Shown piece by piece: positions 53,150 through 63,123 of a stretch of DNA of 64,000 nucleotides. A program made the translations under genes and the position numbers. The notes under the pieces are model-generated. The model was not told the origin of the DNA and did not search any database. It saw only the letters and a program-made list of their open reading frames with translations. This stretch comes from Leptidea sinapis (lineage: Eukaryota; Arthropoda; Insecta; Lepidoptera; Pieridae), in the NCBI RefSeq assembly GCF_905404315.1, contig NC_066296.1, forward strand, positions 6,448,001-6,512,000, given 5' to 3'. Position 1 is the stretch's first letter; every line of letters begins with the position of its first letter.

Positions 53150-53570
53150 ACAGCAAATATATATGAGAAAAAACTAAACTTATGGATGTCATAGCAAGGA
53201 TCAGACATCTGAAATTTGGCTGGGCTATATTACCTATATATGCAGATAAGATGATTCAAGATGGACGAAAAGAGTAACGGATTGGATAGATAGTAGTTTC
53301 TAGTAGTTTGAGAAATGACATCAAAAAGAATTCTAAGGGAATCAATTTTGAGAAAATAAATGCCTTTTTATGCCTTTATGCCTGATACCATGGGAAGGCT
53401 CTAGAACAAAGAGGGAGACAAAAGAGAAGATGGAGTGATACTTTTACTCAAAGATTTGGATCGGACTCGATGAGAAGAGCCAGAGATAGAGCGTATTGGA
53501 AAGGTTTAGGCGAGGTCTTAGCTGTAGAGGCATCTATTACTTATTTATTATAGTTAATTTAGTACTAATC
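53150..53570 (+). pseudogene. LINE tail interrupted by a LINE-B 3' end
   Basis: 53180-53270 (ARIRHLKFGWAILP-like text, then ADKMIQDGRK) and 53390-53530 (RGRQKRRWSDTFTQRFGSDS, ARDRAYWKGLGEVLA) are consecutive parts of one RTE-like tail. Between them lies the LINE-B end 53283-53385 (GACATCAAAAAGAATTCTAA ... AAATGCC). Confidence 0.65.
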
Positions 53571-53727
53571 AAATATTTAATTTATAGTTCATTTAATATC
53601 TATGCCAATTTTATGTAATTTTTCGTAAAAATTGGAAAGTAGTACAAATAAAGGCTTTTTTATTTTATTTTATTTATTTAATGCCTAAACTATTGCGGGA
53701 CACGGTAAGAAAAACAACTATTGTGTT

Positions 53728-54031
53728 TTTTATGACAATTGGGGACGAGACGAGCAGGACGTCAAGCTGTTGGTAATTGGAACCCCTGTCCATTAAAATG
53801 CAGTGTAGATTCTTGAAACACCCAAAAATTCTTAGCGGTACTACAATTATTGCGCTTGTCACCTTGAGACATAATTTATATAATAAAATTATCCCAGTAA
53901 TTTCACTAGCTACGGCGCCCTTCAGACCGAAACACAATAATGCTTACACGTTACTAATGTACGGCACAAAAAGGTGCCGTTGTGGTACCCATAATCTAGC
54001 CGGCATCCTGTGCCAAGAAGCCTCCCACTGG
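53728..54031 (+). repeat. R300 family, full-length copy
   Basis: From TTTTTATGACAATTGGGGAC to GAAGCCTCCCACTGGCAA. The middle shows GCTACGGCGCCCTTCAGACC and CCCATAATCTAGCCGGCATC; one hairpin arm is partly deleted. Confidence 0.75.
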
Positions 54032-54034
54032 CAA

Positions 54035-54190
54035 AAGCCCATTAATTGCCTGACACCCTTGGGGCTGGGACATCCCTATTATTTTAGAATCCCGAAGAAG
54101 CACAGGTGTATACTGAGAAAAGGGCGTATACTTCCCTAAAGGGCTCACAACATTTCTGTGATAACCTATCGACAAGTGATCCATACAGGT
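54035..54190 (-). mobile_element. LINE 5'-leader fragment
   Basis: GACACCCTTGGGGCTGGGAC, ATCCCTATTATTTTAG and GAAGAAGCACAGG parallel 60195-60250 (ACACCCATCGGCCTGGGACT, CCCCTATTCTTTTTACGCCC), the 5' leader of LINE-A. It is followed by AACCTATCGACAAGTGATCC. An isolated 5' fragment is unusual for a LINE. Confidence 0.5.
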
Positions 54191-55003
54191 TATCCCTTGA
54201 AGATCGACATTAAAAAATATTATTGTTGGGTTTACAAAAACGTGTGATAAGTGACTTAATATCAAGTAAAATTGTAAAAAGCGGTAGAAACAAAAAAAGG
54301 GACTTACTGTTATTGTATCTTCAAAAACAATCTGTCAAAATCACAAAATAACAGTATTTATACTGTTATACATCAATTAATATTTAATTAGGCGTCATTT
54401 TATCAGAATATTTAAAATACATTAATAGTTGAGGTGACTATTATGGCATTAGCACGTAGTTAGTCTAATTTGTATTGTTTTTTCGATCAAAAATGATGTT
54501 ACTTTAATCATTAACATTTTTTAACCCGTGACTTGCTGGCACACACAGATGTGTGTGTATCATTCCTTTTAGCTTTTTTGTTTATGAAATTGTTGAAATT
54601 ATATATATACATAATGTTACGGGGAATTCTAATTCAAATCAGTAAAGATGTTTTTGATATAAGCCTGCACAAACAATCACACAAAAATATTACATTTTTT
54701 ATTTTATTTATTTTTCTATATTACTTTATCTTTTACTTAAGTACTATTTCTTAAATATATTTAATGAATACTACGGCTTATTTATATTTATTGAAATATT
54801 AAAACAGTAAGTTATATATATATATATACATCACTAAGGCCTCCGACATTGTTTAGTATTTGGTGGAGAAGACAATTTTCCGGTTGGGAGTCGAAATGTT
54901 GGTGACGCGACACACCGCTGATCGCGGACGTCACCGACCGCCGGAAGTTACCGGACTCAATTTGCCGCGAAAATGCGACGTAGATTTAAGTTATATATAT
55001 ACA
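54191..55003. other. Unrecognised sequence with a GC-rich patch
   Basis: 54835-54980 is GC-rich (GTGACGCGACACACCGCTGA) with a 61-codon frame but no domain or splice pair. The remainder is AT-rich. Confidence 0.35.
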
Positions 55004-55449
55004 CTAGCTGACCCAGCAAATGTTGTATTGCTATTTGCGTTGTAAAGTAATACAAAAATTTCAATAATTTTTGGGGTATAAAGAATAGATGACGACCGAT
55101 TCTCAGACCTACCAAATTTATCGTACTACAACAATCATTATATTCGATTGCCATCTTGCAACTCTATTGCGTATCTGTGGATGGAATAGACTTATATTAA
55201 AATAGCGATACAAAAATAGGTGTTGATCGTAGACGGGTGAAAATATCAAGTTGTATGTATTTTTAATGCTGAGTAATAATAAAATAAAAGTCAAATAAAA
55301 TATTTAGGGGTGAGTGATGCTTATCATTTAGGATGTTGGCCGAACCACAGACCTACCCGATATACACACAAATTTTGAAACAAATTGGTGTAGCAGTTTC
55401 TGAGGAGTATAGTAACAAACACCGGGACACGAGAATTTTATGTGTGAGA
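55004..55449 (-). mobile_element. Helitron-like element, first of a tandem pair
   Basis: Minus strand: starts TCTCACACATAAAATTCTCG at 55449 and ends TTTGCTGGGTCAGCTAG at 55004. 446 bp; the body has AACAATTGGTG-type and CCGATTCTCAGACCTACC text. Confidence 0.75.
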
Positions 55450-55650
55450 CTAGCTGACCCAGCAAACTTTGTATTGCCGATATTAAAATCGCGATACAAA
55501 AGTAACTGTTGATCGTAGATGGGGGAAAATTTGAAGTTGTATGTATTTTTCAATGCTGACTCATAATCAAACAAATTTAAAAAAATAAAAAATAAATTTG
55601 GCGTGGACCACCCTTAACATTTAGGGGGATTTGTTGGACTATAAGGTAAT
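55450..55650 (-). mobile_element. Helitron-like element, second of the pair, 5'-truncated
   Basis: Its 3' end (AAGTTTGCTGGGTCAGCTAG on the minus strand) abuts the 5' TC of the first copy with no base between. Shares AGTAACTGTTGATCGTAGAT with 55195-55240. The 5' end is lost near CTATAAGGTAATTTG. Confidence 0.75.
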
Positions 55651-55659
55651 TTGTGTTAT

Positions 55660-55760
55660 GGACCTTAAATAAATACACGGCTAGAAATACTTAACAGTAT
55701 ACATAAAAAATAAATATTCAAAAATAAAATACATAAATCACCTAATTAAATAAATTTTCC
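55660..55760. repeat. Unclassified repeat end
   Basis: CCTTAAATAAATACACGGCT and ATTCAAAAATAAAATACATA parallel 41665-41750. Confidence 0.5.
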
Positions 55761-55909
55761 ATAGTATCAAAAATTAAATTTAGTTTAATATCAAACGTGC
55801 AGTGGTTTGACATAAGTTTGAAGTAGTAATAGGGATAGTAATAGTAGTAGGGATAGATAAGCTTTTGATTAATTAAATAAAAACATTTTCAAAAATAAAT
55901 TCTTGAAAC

Positions 55910-56060
55910 TTTTTGAAGTTATACTTCTTTAGGCACGTTACGAAAAAAATATGAGAGTGCAATTTTAAGATGCGCGCGTTTCACTGTAACACAAAAAATA
56001 ACAGGGTGTAGTTGGTTCCTAAAATTTTCTGACGTTTGCGTCACTCGTTATTTTATTTTG
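55910..56060. repeat. Unclassified short repeat
   Basis: CTTTTTGAAGTTATACTTCT, TAACACAAAAAATAACAGGG and CTAAAATTTTCTGACGTTTG match 15460-15565, with about 40 bp more here. Confidence 0.5.
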
Positions 56061-56299
56061 GTTTCTTTGTCCATTATTAGAACAGGCAAAGGGTTCTAGC
56101 CCATGCAGCCGTATTCGTCATGTAATAATTAATTGTCAAAGCCTTCTTTGCAAGATTTTTACAATATTGTTATTTCTTCAAACGTTGAATAGCTGGAGCA
56201 ATAAATAATTTTAAGGATTTATGCTTCGTTAGGCCAAAAAAAATACAACACGTTGGTTTTGTAGGTGAAGACTAGATCTGACCTTGTCATCTCTAAGAA

Positions 56300-56440
56300 A
56301 ACGCATATTTTTAAATTTATGGCAAGGGGGCAAACGGGCAAGAGGCCCACGGTATGGGGAATGGTAACCCATGGACACCCGCAATACCAGGGGTCAACAG
56401 ATACGTCGCCGGCCTTTGAGTTGGGAGTATCCTCTAATCT
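56300..56440. repeat. Dispersed repeat fragment
   Basis: CAAGGGGGCAAACGGGCAAG, AGGCCCACGGTATGG and CCGGCCTTTGAGTTGGGAG resemble a common lepidopteran LINE 3' end. The frame at 56265 runs through it and is not a gene. Confidence 0.45.
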
Positions 56441-56454
56441 TAAAAGGTCCTACT

Positions 56455-56925
56455 GACTACGTAACTTCAATTTACATCCTAGAAGCATGTAAATTTGTTA
56501 AAAAACATTCGGACTTATACTCAACACTACCACATAACAAGCGAAATAATAGAAATTTAAACAAATTAATAATTCCCCAAACAAGTATGTCATTAGTGTC
56601 ATCGAGCCCTCACCACATGGCAATAAAAATTTATAATCACATCCCAAACGAAATTAAAAATAAAGAGAAGCCTTCTCTATTTAAAAGACATCTTAAAAAT
56701 TTTTTAGTTTCAAAATGCTTCTACGATTTACCCGATTTTTTTAATTACAAGTGTGAGAATTAGTTACAATATAGTATAAGAATGTATAAGACCTATTTAT
56801 TTTATGTATAACGTTGCTGTGCCCTTGCAGGGCGTCACATATTGTCTACCCATTAATGTACCAACCATCCTACTGTAAAATGTGACTTGCAATAAAATAT
56901 TTTGATTTGATTTGATTTGATAACT
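56455..56925 (+). pseudogene. LINE C-terminal coding tail with TTTGA tail
   Basis: The frame to 56763 reads YVTSIYILEACKFVKKHSDL, NLNKLIIPQTSMSLVSSSPH and IKIYNHIPNEIKNKEKPSLF, the region after a reverse transcriptase. The 3' UTR (TAACGTTGCTGTGCCCTTGC, CAGGGCGTCACATATTG) ends in AATAAAATATTTTGATTTG repeats. A further LINE family, 5'-truncated; similar tail at 931-988. Confidence 0.72.
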
Positions 56926-56926
56926 G

Positions 56927-57181
56927 ATACGCCCTGCCCATTACAATACAGCGCCGCTGAGGATTCTTAAAAAATCAAAAATTCTGAGCGGCACTACAAA
57001 TGCGCTCGTCACTTTGAGACATAAGATGTCAAGCCTCATTTGCCCAGTAATTTCAATAGCTACGGCGCCCTTCAGACCGAAACACGATAATGCTTACACA
57101 TTACTGCTTTACGGCAGAAATAGGCGCCGCTGTGGTACCTATAATCTAGCCGGCATCCTGTGCAAAGGAGCCTCCCACAGG
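56927..57181 (+). repeat. R300 family, 5'-truncated
   Basis: Starts inside the family at ACTGATACGCCCTGCCCATT. It has a good hairpin (AGCGCCGCTGAGGATTCTTA ... ATTCTGAGCGGCACTAC) and ends GGAGCCTCCCACAGGTGAA. It abuts the TTTGA tail of the LINE. Confidence 0.72.
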
Positions 57182-57479
57182 TGAATGGGATACAGTTGAT
57201 ATTCGTAAAGATGTACGAATACGCTGTCTCATCGTTCGAAGTAAAGAAACTAATACGCCAGATCTCGGAAGTCATTCACAAATATACAATATTCAATCCA
57301 AGTTCTAGCACGGGCAATGTTTGCTCCTCCATCTCATAAAGTTGGAAACATTTCAACAACTTCATTTCCGTACGAATATATTTCAGCTCAAAAGATCGAG
57401 ACTATTCAAACACAATCGTATGTTCAGAGCGTGAGTTAATCCCAGGAACAAATTTAATCTTTATCTTTGACATAAGTGG
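57182..57479. other. Unrecognised sequence
   Basis: No gene or repeat recognised between R300 and repeat X. Confidence 0.35.
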
Positions 57480-57597
57480 CTTTAAAATATCACTATCACT
57501 ACATAGTGTAAAACAAAGTCGCTTTATCTGTCCCTATATCCCTATGTATGCTTAAATCTTTAAAACTACGCAACGGATTTTGATGCGGTTTTTTTAA

Positions 57598-60250
57598 TGG
57601 TTTTTTTTTATGGAATAGGAGGACAAACGAGCGTACGGGTCACCTGTTGTTAAGTGATCACCGCCGCCCACAATCTCTTGCAACACCAGAGGAATCACAG
57701 GAGCGTTGCCGGCCTTTAAGGACGGTGTACGCCCTTTTTTTGAAGGTACCCATGTCGTATCGTCCCAGAAACACCGCACAAGGAAGCTCATTCCACAGCT
57801 TTGTAGTACCTGGAAGAAAGCTCCTTGAAAACCGCACTGTGGAGGACCGCCACACATCCAGATGGTGAGGATGATATCCTAACTTGTGGCGTGTCGTGCG
57901 AAGGTGGAATTCGGCGGCAGGAATCAGGTTAAACAGTTCTTCGGAACACTCCCCGTGATAAATGCGGTAGAAGACACACAATGAAGCGACGTCTCTACGC
58001 AACGCCAAGTGATCCAGCCGTTCACAGAGCACTGTGTCCCCGACAATTCGAGCTGCTCTGCGTTGCACGCGGTCAAATGGATCGAGCTGATACTGGGGTG
58101 CGCCAGACCAGAGATGACAGCAATACCATGTGTGGCCGGACCTGCGCTTTGTAGAGCGCTAGTATGTGGGCCGGCTTGAAGTATTGCCGTGCTCTATTAA
58201 TGACGCCCAGTTTCTTTGAAGCCAATTTGGCTTTGCCTTCCAGATGACCACGAAATTGGCAATCGCTCGAGATTTCGAGACCCAGTAAACCGATACTAGG
58301 CGAGGCTTTGAGGGAAGTGTTGTCGAAGAGCGGTGAAATGACAAATCAGGTTTTTTTAGTGGTAAACGCGCAAACTTGAGTCTTCTGGGGGTTAAATTGG
58401 ACAAGGTTCAATTTTCCCCATTCCGCGACCTTCTCAAGAGAGGACTCGATAGAAGACCCATGTTTCTCCCGGCACTTGTCGACGATTTCCCGCGAGAGAC
58501 CTGCATGGCCAGTGTATACGGCATCACCAGTGCTGTCGTCTGCATAGCAATGAATGTTGGAGGTGTCCAACATATCATTGATATGCAGAAGAAACAGCGT
58601 GGGAGACAGCACACAGCCTTGGGGCACTCCAGCAATCACGGGCTTAGGCACAACGACCTGTATGCTGCGCCCAGTGAGGAAGCTGGAGGTCCACTTGCAC
58701 AAGCTCTCGGGAAGCCCAAATGATGGAAGTTTGGAGAGGAGCGCCTTGTGCCATACACGATCAAAGGCCTTCGCTATATCCAGGCTAACTGCCAGGCCTT
58801 CCCCCTTGCTTTCAATAGCCGCAGCCCATCTATGTGTTAGGTATACCAGAAGATCACCTGCCGACCGACCATGGCGAAACCCGTATTGTCGGTCGTTGAT
58901 CAACTGGTGACCCTCTAGGTATACCAAGAGCTGACGGCTAATTATGCTCTCCATGATTTTGGAGAGCAGGGAGGTAATAGCAATAGGCCTGTAGTTTGCC
59001 GGATCCGAACTGTCTCCTTTTTTTTTGGATCAGATGGACAAGGGCTGACTTCCATGAGTCAGGGCCTACGCCTTTAGAATAAGAGTGCCGGAATAAACGC
59101 GTTAGCACCGGCGTCAACTCAGAGGCACACGTTCTAAGCACGATTGGAGAAATGCCATCCGGCTCGCTCGACTTCCTGACGTCCAACGAAAGCAGAGCTC
59201 GCCTAACAGTTTTCTGTCTGAACTGTACTTCAGGCATAGAGCTCTGACACCGCGGGATGGTCGGCGGTGTTTTTCCGTTGTCGTCAAGAGTCGAGTTGGA
59301 GGCGAAAAGAGTGCACAAGAGATCGGCTTTCTCTTTTGCCGTATGGACCAGGGTGTCATTCCTCATGTGCAACGGCGGCATGGACGGCTGGCTGAAGTTA
59401 CCAAGAGCAGCTTTCGACAACGACCAGAACTTGCGTGTTCCGGTCGGGTAACTGGAAAGCTGCTCACCGATTTTGACGACGTGTTTTGACTTTGCCGCTT
59501 AAAAAATCTGGAGGCACGGTTGTATTTCCTCTTAAGAACTGTGCAGTTCGGATCCTTTGTGCCCAGCGCCGCAACCTAAGCTCGATACGCCTGTTTTTTG
59601 CAGTCAGATGCTGCTTTAACTGACGCATCGAACCAGGGCTGTGATCTGCCACCGATGGGCACTACAGAGTTTGGTATAAAAATATCCATACCCTGTAGTA
59701 TCACATCGGCTACTGCAACGGCGCAGGCACTAGGATCATCCGAAGGGAAACAAACCCTGCCCCAAGGGTAGGATGCAAAAAAGGAATGCATCCGATCCCA
59801 ATTTGCTGACTTGTAGTGCCAAACGCGGCGGGTCGCTGGTGGTCTGCGACGTTGGCGTCGGATAGGCACTACACTCCTGACGAGGCAATGGTCGGACGTT
59901 CCGAGAGGGGCGTCGACAAAGACCTGGTAACCATCGGGATGTGAAGTGAGTAGAAGATCCAATAAGGACGGCATGTGGCTATCCACATCCGGGAGCCGCG
60001 TTGGCGACTCGACCATGGCCACCGGTCCTCGACACTAACCTATGCGAAACATAGCGGCAATAGGCCGCTACTTCACGCCGGTATTCTGTGCGAGTGTGGT
60101 AATTAACCCGGACGAGTCTGGCCCGATTGTGCTGACGTCATAAGACGGCAGCGTGACTCTCCCACTTCTAAAAAGCCCTTAGTCGCCTCTTACGACACCC
60201 ATCGGCCTGGGACTCCCCTATTCTTTTTACGCCCCGGGAAAAGTACAGGG
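57598..60250 (-). mobile_element. LINE-A (Jockey-like), internally deleted
   Basis: A 2.65-kb non-LTR element on the minus strand. The 3' end is TCGTTTGTCCTCCTATTCCA then TAAAAAAAA. The 5' end (60250-60020) is non-coding leader with GTAAGAGGCGACTAAGGG and CCCAGGCCGATGGGTGTC. The leader joins directly to the last third of the endonuclease, so ORF1 and most of the endonuclease are missing. Confidence 0.82.
57658..60022 (-). pseudogene. LINE-A endonuclease/reverse transcriptase pseudogene
   Basis: Segments in order: endonuclease C-terminus at 60022-59576 (ESPTRLPDVDSHMPSLLDLL, GTSDHCLV with the conserved SDH), stopped by TAG after KKQAYRA. Then a linker, frameshifted near 59440. RT N-terminal blocks follow at 59420-59020 (LDVRKSSEPDGISPIVLRTC). 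A frameshift at the T-run near 59020 precedes the RT core at 58954-58346 (QYGFRHGRSAGDLLVYLTHR, LDIAKAFDRVWHKALLSK, AGVPQGCVLSPTLFLLHIND and the catalytic CYADDST). A TGA at about 58350 interrupts it, and the C-terminal tail is at 58068-57658 (QRRAARIVGDTVLCERLDHL, WNELPCAVFLGRYDMGTFKK). The catalytic Asp pair survives but the gene is dead. Confidence 0.9.
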
Positions 60251-60480
60251 CAATAGATAGAGTGATTGAAGAGTAGGGTTTATATTATGTATAATAACAT
60301 CCATTAAGTATTGGAGAAATACTGTTATTATTGAGGATTCTAATGTGATGTCGTAAATAATTCCATTTTTTCCGCTTACATTGCAAATGCAGGCCCTTTG
60401 AGATATAACAAAATAATGTATGGTGGAATTGTGTATTTTATATAGGACTATAAAAAATTCCGCGATGGTATATGTCTATC

Positions 60481-60794
60481 TCTTAAGGATAACATACTAT
60501 ATCCGTATTTATTCTTTAAAAAATTGCCAATCATAAAGCGGTAATGTAAAAGCTGTTTCCACAAAAACAATATTAATCCTTTTCATTTTAAAGAAGTAAG
60601 ATATTTTACTTCCCCCGCACCGTCTTGCCTACTATAAACTAGGAACGGTAGTTGAAGTGTGTGATCATTCAGAAAAACGTTTTTGTTTCATTTTTAATTA
60701 ATTATATAAGATTACAGATTTCCGATAGCTTTAGACTACATTATTCCCGAAAACCTACTACCTTTTTTTATTGACAGCGTCTGTAGGGTCAGCT
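60481..60794. other. Unrecognised sequence, possibly repeat X tail
   Basis: The end GACAGCGTCTGTAGGGTCAG then CTAGT (about 60775-60796) looks like a Helitron 3' end, so repeat X may itself belong to a Helitron-like family. Confidence 0.35.
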
Positions 60795-61110
60795 AGTGCT
60801 CTCCAGACGATCGAGCCTTGCTCGGATTTTTAAGAATGTGCAAAACTTGAACAAAAAAAAACTAATAGGACATCTGGATTCGAACCGGGATCTTCAGCTT
60901 TGCTGATCAAGCAATCTCCCATCTGAGCTATTATAGTCTTGTATATAGTGGCGAAGTTTACCTTTGTATTCGAGTGTTATTGTAGCTATTTCTCATTAAA
61001 ACACAGAAAAAACTAAATTTTTTTAAATTGAAAGCTAGCTAGATCGATTTATCGCCCCCGAAATCCCCTGTATACTAAATCTTATGAAAATCGTTGGAAC
61101 CGTTTCCGGG
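60795..61110 (-). repeat. tRNA-derived SINE (SINE-2)
   Basis: GATCGAGCCTTGCTCGGATT, ATCTGGATTCGAACCGGGAT (B-box in reverse), CTCCCATCTGAGCTATTATA (A-box in reverse), GATTTATCGCCCCCGAAATC and AATCGTTGGAACCGTTTCCG. The best head of the three copies. Confidence 0.7.
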
Positions 61111-61189
61111 ATTCAGATTATATATATATTTATATACAAGAATTACTCGTTTAAAGATATCAGATACTTCTTAAAAATAAAAACTGACT

Positions 61190-61394
61190 GACGGCCTTTT
61201 TCAATAAGCTATCTATCCATAGTTTAACTTACTAGAGGCGGACAAAACAATCCTTTTACGCTTACTTACATTTCGATAACCTATCGTCTAACGTCTAACC
61301 TATATTAGACATAACTATGGATAGATAAGATCTTGTCATTAAACGGTGACAGCACTTTATCCGTAACTAGATATACGTTATTGAAAACGGCTGT
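61190..61394. repeat. MITE-like element, full copy of the window-edge repeat
   Basis: Left ACGGCCTTTTTCAATAAGC and right reversed ACAGCCGTTTTCAATAACG are inverted ends. The inner blocks CTATCTATCCATAGTT and AACTATGGATAGATAAG are also inverted. Matches 1-187 on its right side. Confidence 0.7.
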
Positions 61395-61780
61395 TAATTT
61401 TCATAAAATTAGTTATTAATAAGTAAATAGTAACAAAAATCCCACGTTATCGATATAATTGAGATTTCATTCCCCAGAAACAAATCGCTTTCATTAATTT
61501 TCGCTTTTCCATTTACTTTCTTTCGACCTTTTAATATACGATAATTAAAATAAAAAAACTTATCGTCTGCAATTCACAGACTGATAACTAAAACAATTAA
61601 TTAAATAACTCATTTTAATTCTTCATAACATGATACACATAAAAACATATAACATATTAATATTATCATCTAAACAATTTATATTTAAAACAAAAACAAA
61701 ATAAAGTTTTATAATAATTTATTTACAATTTATTAGTAGGTTCTCAATACCTTAGGTAATTTGTACGTATAAGTAATAAT
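61395..61780. other. 3' flank of the second small secreted gene
   Basis: On the minus strand AATAAA lies at 61718-61723, about 60 bp after the stop codon, as expected for a polyadenylation signal. The rest is AT-rich. Confidence 0.5.
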
Positions 61781-62020
61781 TTAATAAGAGGTTCTATACC
61801 AAGCCTCTGGGTCGTATAATTTATTTTGAGGGTAGTTATAAATGTTCCTGTAAACGGGCCGTCCATACCACAGGAATCGTGGTAAATCTGAGTAGTAAAG
61901 GCTTGAAGGATAAGATGCCTCCCAGTCAATGAGATATTCCTTTTTAATCGGAGCTTGTGCGGTGTCAGTGGCAAACACGACTGCTACTAGCACAAAGAAG
62001 TAGAGAATTTCGAGTTTCAT
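61781..62020 (-). CDS. Small secreted tyrosine-rich protein, paralogue
   Basis: A 79-residue frame with stop. Residues 1-23 (MKLEILYFFVLVAVVFATDT then AQA) form a signal peptide. The mature chain of about 56 residues starts PIKKEYLIDWEASYP and has 11 tyrosines, several tryptophans and no cysteine; YGRPVYRNIYNYP parallels YNRPYLGRGLPYGYDYYP of the gene at 51545-51754. The ATG is directly preceded on the minus strand by TAATTAATTATTTCAG, a splice acceptor, as in that gene. Shared exon layout, size and composition suggest two members of a small family, though sequence identity is too low to be sure. A LINE-A fragment sits about 35 bp upstream in the presumed 5' intron. Function unknown. Confidence 0.75.
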   Translation of the reverse strand: MKLEILYFFVLVAVVFATDTAQAPIKKEYLIDWEASYPSSLYYSDLPRFLWYGRPVYRNIYNYPQNKLYDPEAWYRTSY

Positions 62021-62055
62021 CTGAAATAATTAATTAATTAATCACAAATTAGGAT

Positions 62056-62335
62056 ATCATCCCCTACCATCTGGATGTGTGGCGGTCCTCCACAGTGCCA
62101 TTTTCGAGGAACTTTCTTGCACGTACTACAAAGCTGTGGATTGAACTTTCTTGTGCGGTTTTTCCGGGACGATACGACAGGGGTACCTTAAAAAAAAAGC
62201 GGCACACATCTTCCGTAAAGACCGTCAACGCTCCTGTGATTCCTCTGGTGTTGCAAGAGAATGTTTGCGGCGGCGATCTCTTAACATCAGGTGACAGGTA
62301 CGCTCGTTGTCCATCCCTCCCATAAAATAATAATA
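62056..62335 (+). mobile_element. LINE-A 3' fragment
   Basis: Plus strand: CTACCATCTGGATGTGTGGC, GTCCTCCACAGTGCC, TGTGATTCCTCTGGTGTTGC and the end TCCCATAAAATAAT. It lies in the presumed 5' intron of the small secreted gene, antisense to it. Confidence 0.75.
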
Positions 62336-62500
62336 TAAACGATGTGGGACTCGTACCCACGACCTTTCGCGTTCCGTGCGAGTGCTCTTCCGACTGAGTT
62401 CGAGTGACGTTATCGTCATAAAATCTTGTATGCTTTTTTCTACTCTCAGGTTGTAGCTTCATCTACAGGATCTACTTTACAGTTGATAACCTGCTCAACC
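62336..62500 (-). repeat. SINE-3 copy
   Basis: AACGATGTGGGACTCGTACC, CGCGTTCCGTGCGAGTGCTC, then CTCAGGTTGTAGCTTCATCT and ACAGTTGATAACC, the same tail as 22918-23020. Confidence 0.65.
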
Positions 62501-62814
62501 CCAATATTTGCATATTAGGAAATTAACCTGAGATGTCGCTCTTGTAAGTCTAAGCAATTTGATATGTTTATATAGTATTTACTTTATGTAAACTTTTTAA
62601 TCAAAGATTTGCTATAATTACTAAAGTATGAAAAGGCTATTTAAAAGCACCGCCACTCACTGTTGTTCATATTAACCATAGACTTAGAATATATCCGAGT
62701 ATAGACGATCTGACAGCCCAGTAACGCGTGACCAATTTTGATTTGTCAATTTGTAGTTTAATATTCAAAATACTATTGAGCTTATGTTTACGACTTTTGG
62801 CAATCCGAGTCCTT

Positions 62815-62874
62815 TTCTGAATGAAAATAAGGGACAAGACGAGCAGGACGTTAAGCTGATGGTAATTGATACGC
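62815..62874 (+). repeat. R300 family, 5' fragment
   Basis: TGAATGAAAATAAGGGACAA, GACGAGCAGGACGTTAAGCT and GATGGTAATTGATACGC. It stops before the hairpin. Confidence 0.65.
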
Positions 62875-62888
62875 GCAATAATTAAATT

Positions 62889-63079
62889 ATTGGTAATCTC
62901 TTGCTCTCAGACAACCGACAAAACCAGGCCAGGAATATTAGTTTAGTGTGCGTGATAAGCTACGTCTTACACTCGCGACTTGTGTGCGTGTGCTTCAATT
63001 GCTCAAAATAGAGGTTAGTTCTGAGCTCAATATTTTTCGACGTTTTCACATCTGTCAAAGTCTACCTAGACGTATAAAT
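62889..63079 (+). repeat. M1 element, left end shortened
   Basis: TTGGTAATCTCTTGCTCTCA, CAGGCCAGGAATATTAGTTT, TTGCTCAAAATAGAGGTTAG and the right end CTACCTAGACGTATAAAT. Confidence 0.75.
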
Positions 63080-63123
63080 GATCTTAGTAAAACTTCACAA
63101 ACTCTGACATTGGGGATGAGTCA

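Larger units (their letters stand above)
57480..60480. repeat. Repeat X, split by LINE-A
   Basis: 57480-57597 (AAAGTCGCTTTATCTGTCCC, GCAACGGATTTTGATGCGGT) and 60251-60480 (AATAGATAGAGTGATTGAAG, TAACATCCATTAAGTATTGG) join to give the order seen uninterrupted at 19398-19700. A short AATG/AATA duplication borders the insertion. Confidence 0.75.

Noticed and set aside
58376..58910. Plus-strand frames of 115 and 118 codons
   Set aside because: They are antisense shadows of the LINE-A reverse transcriptase on the minus strand.
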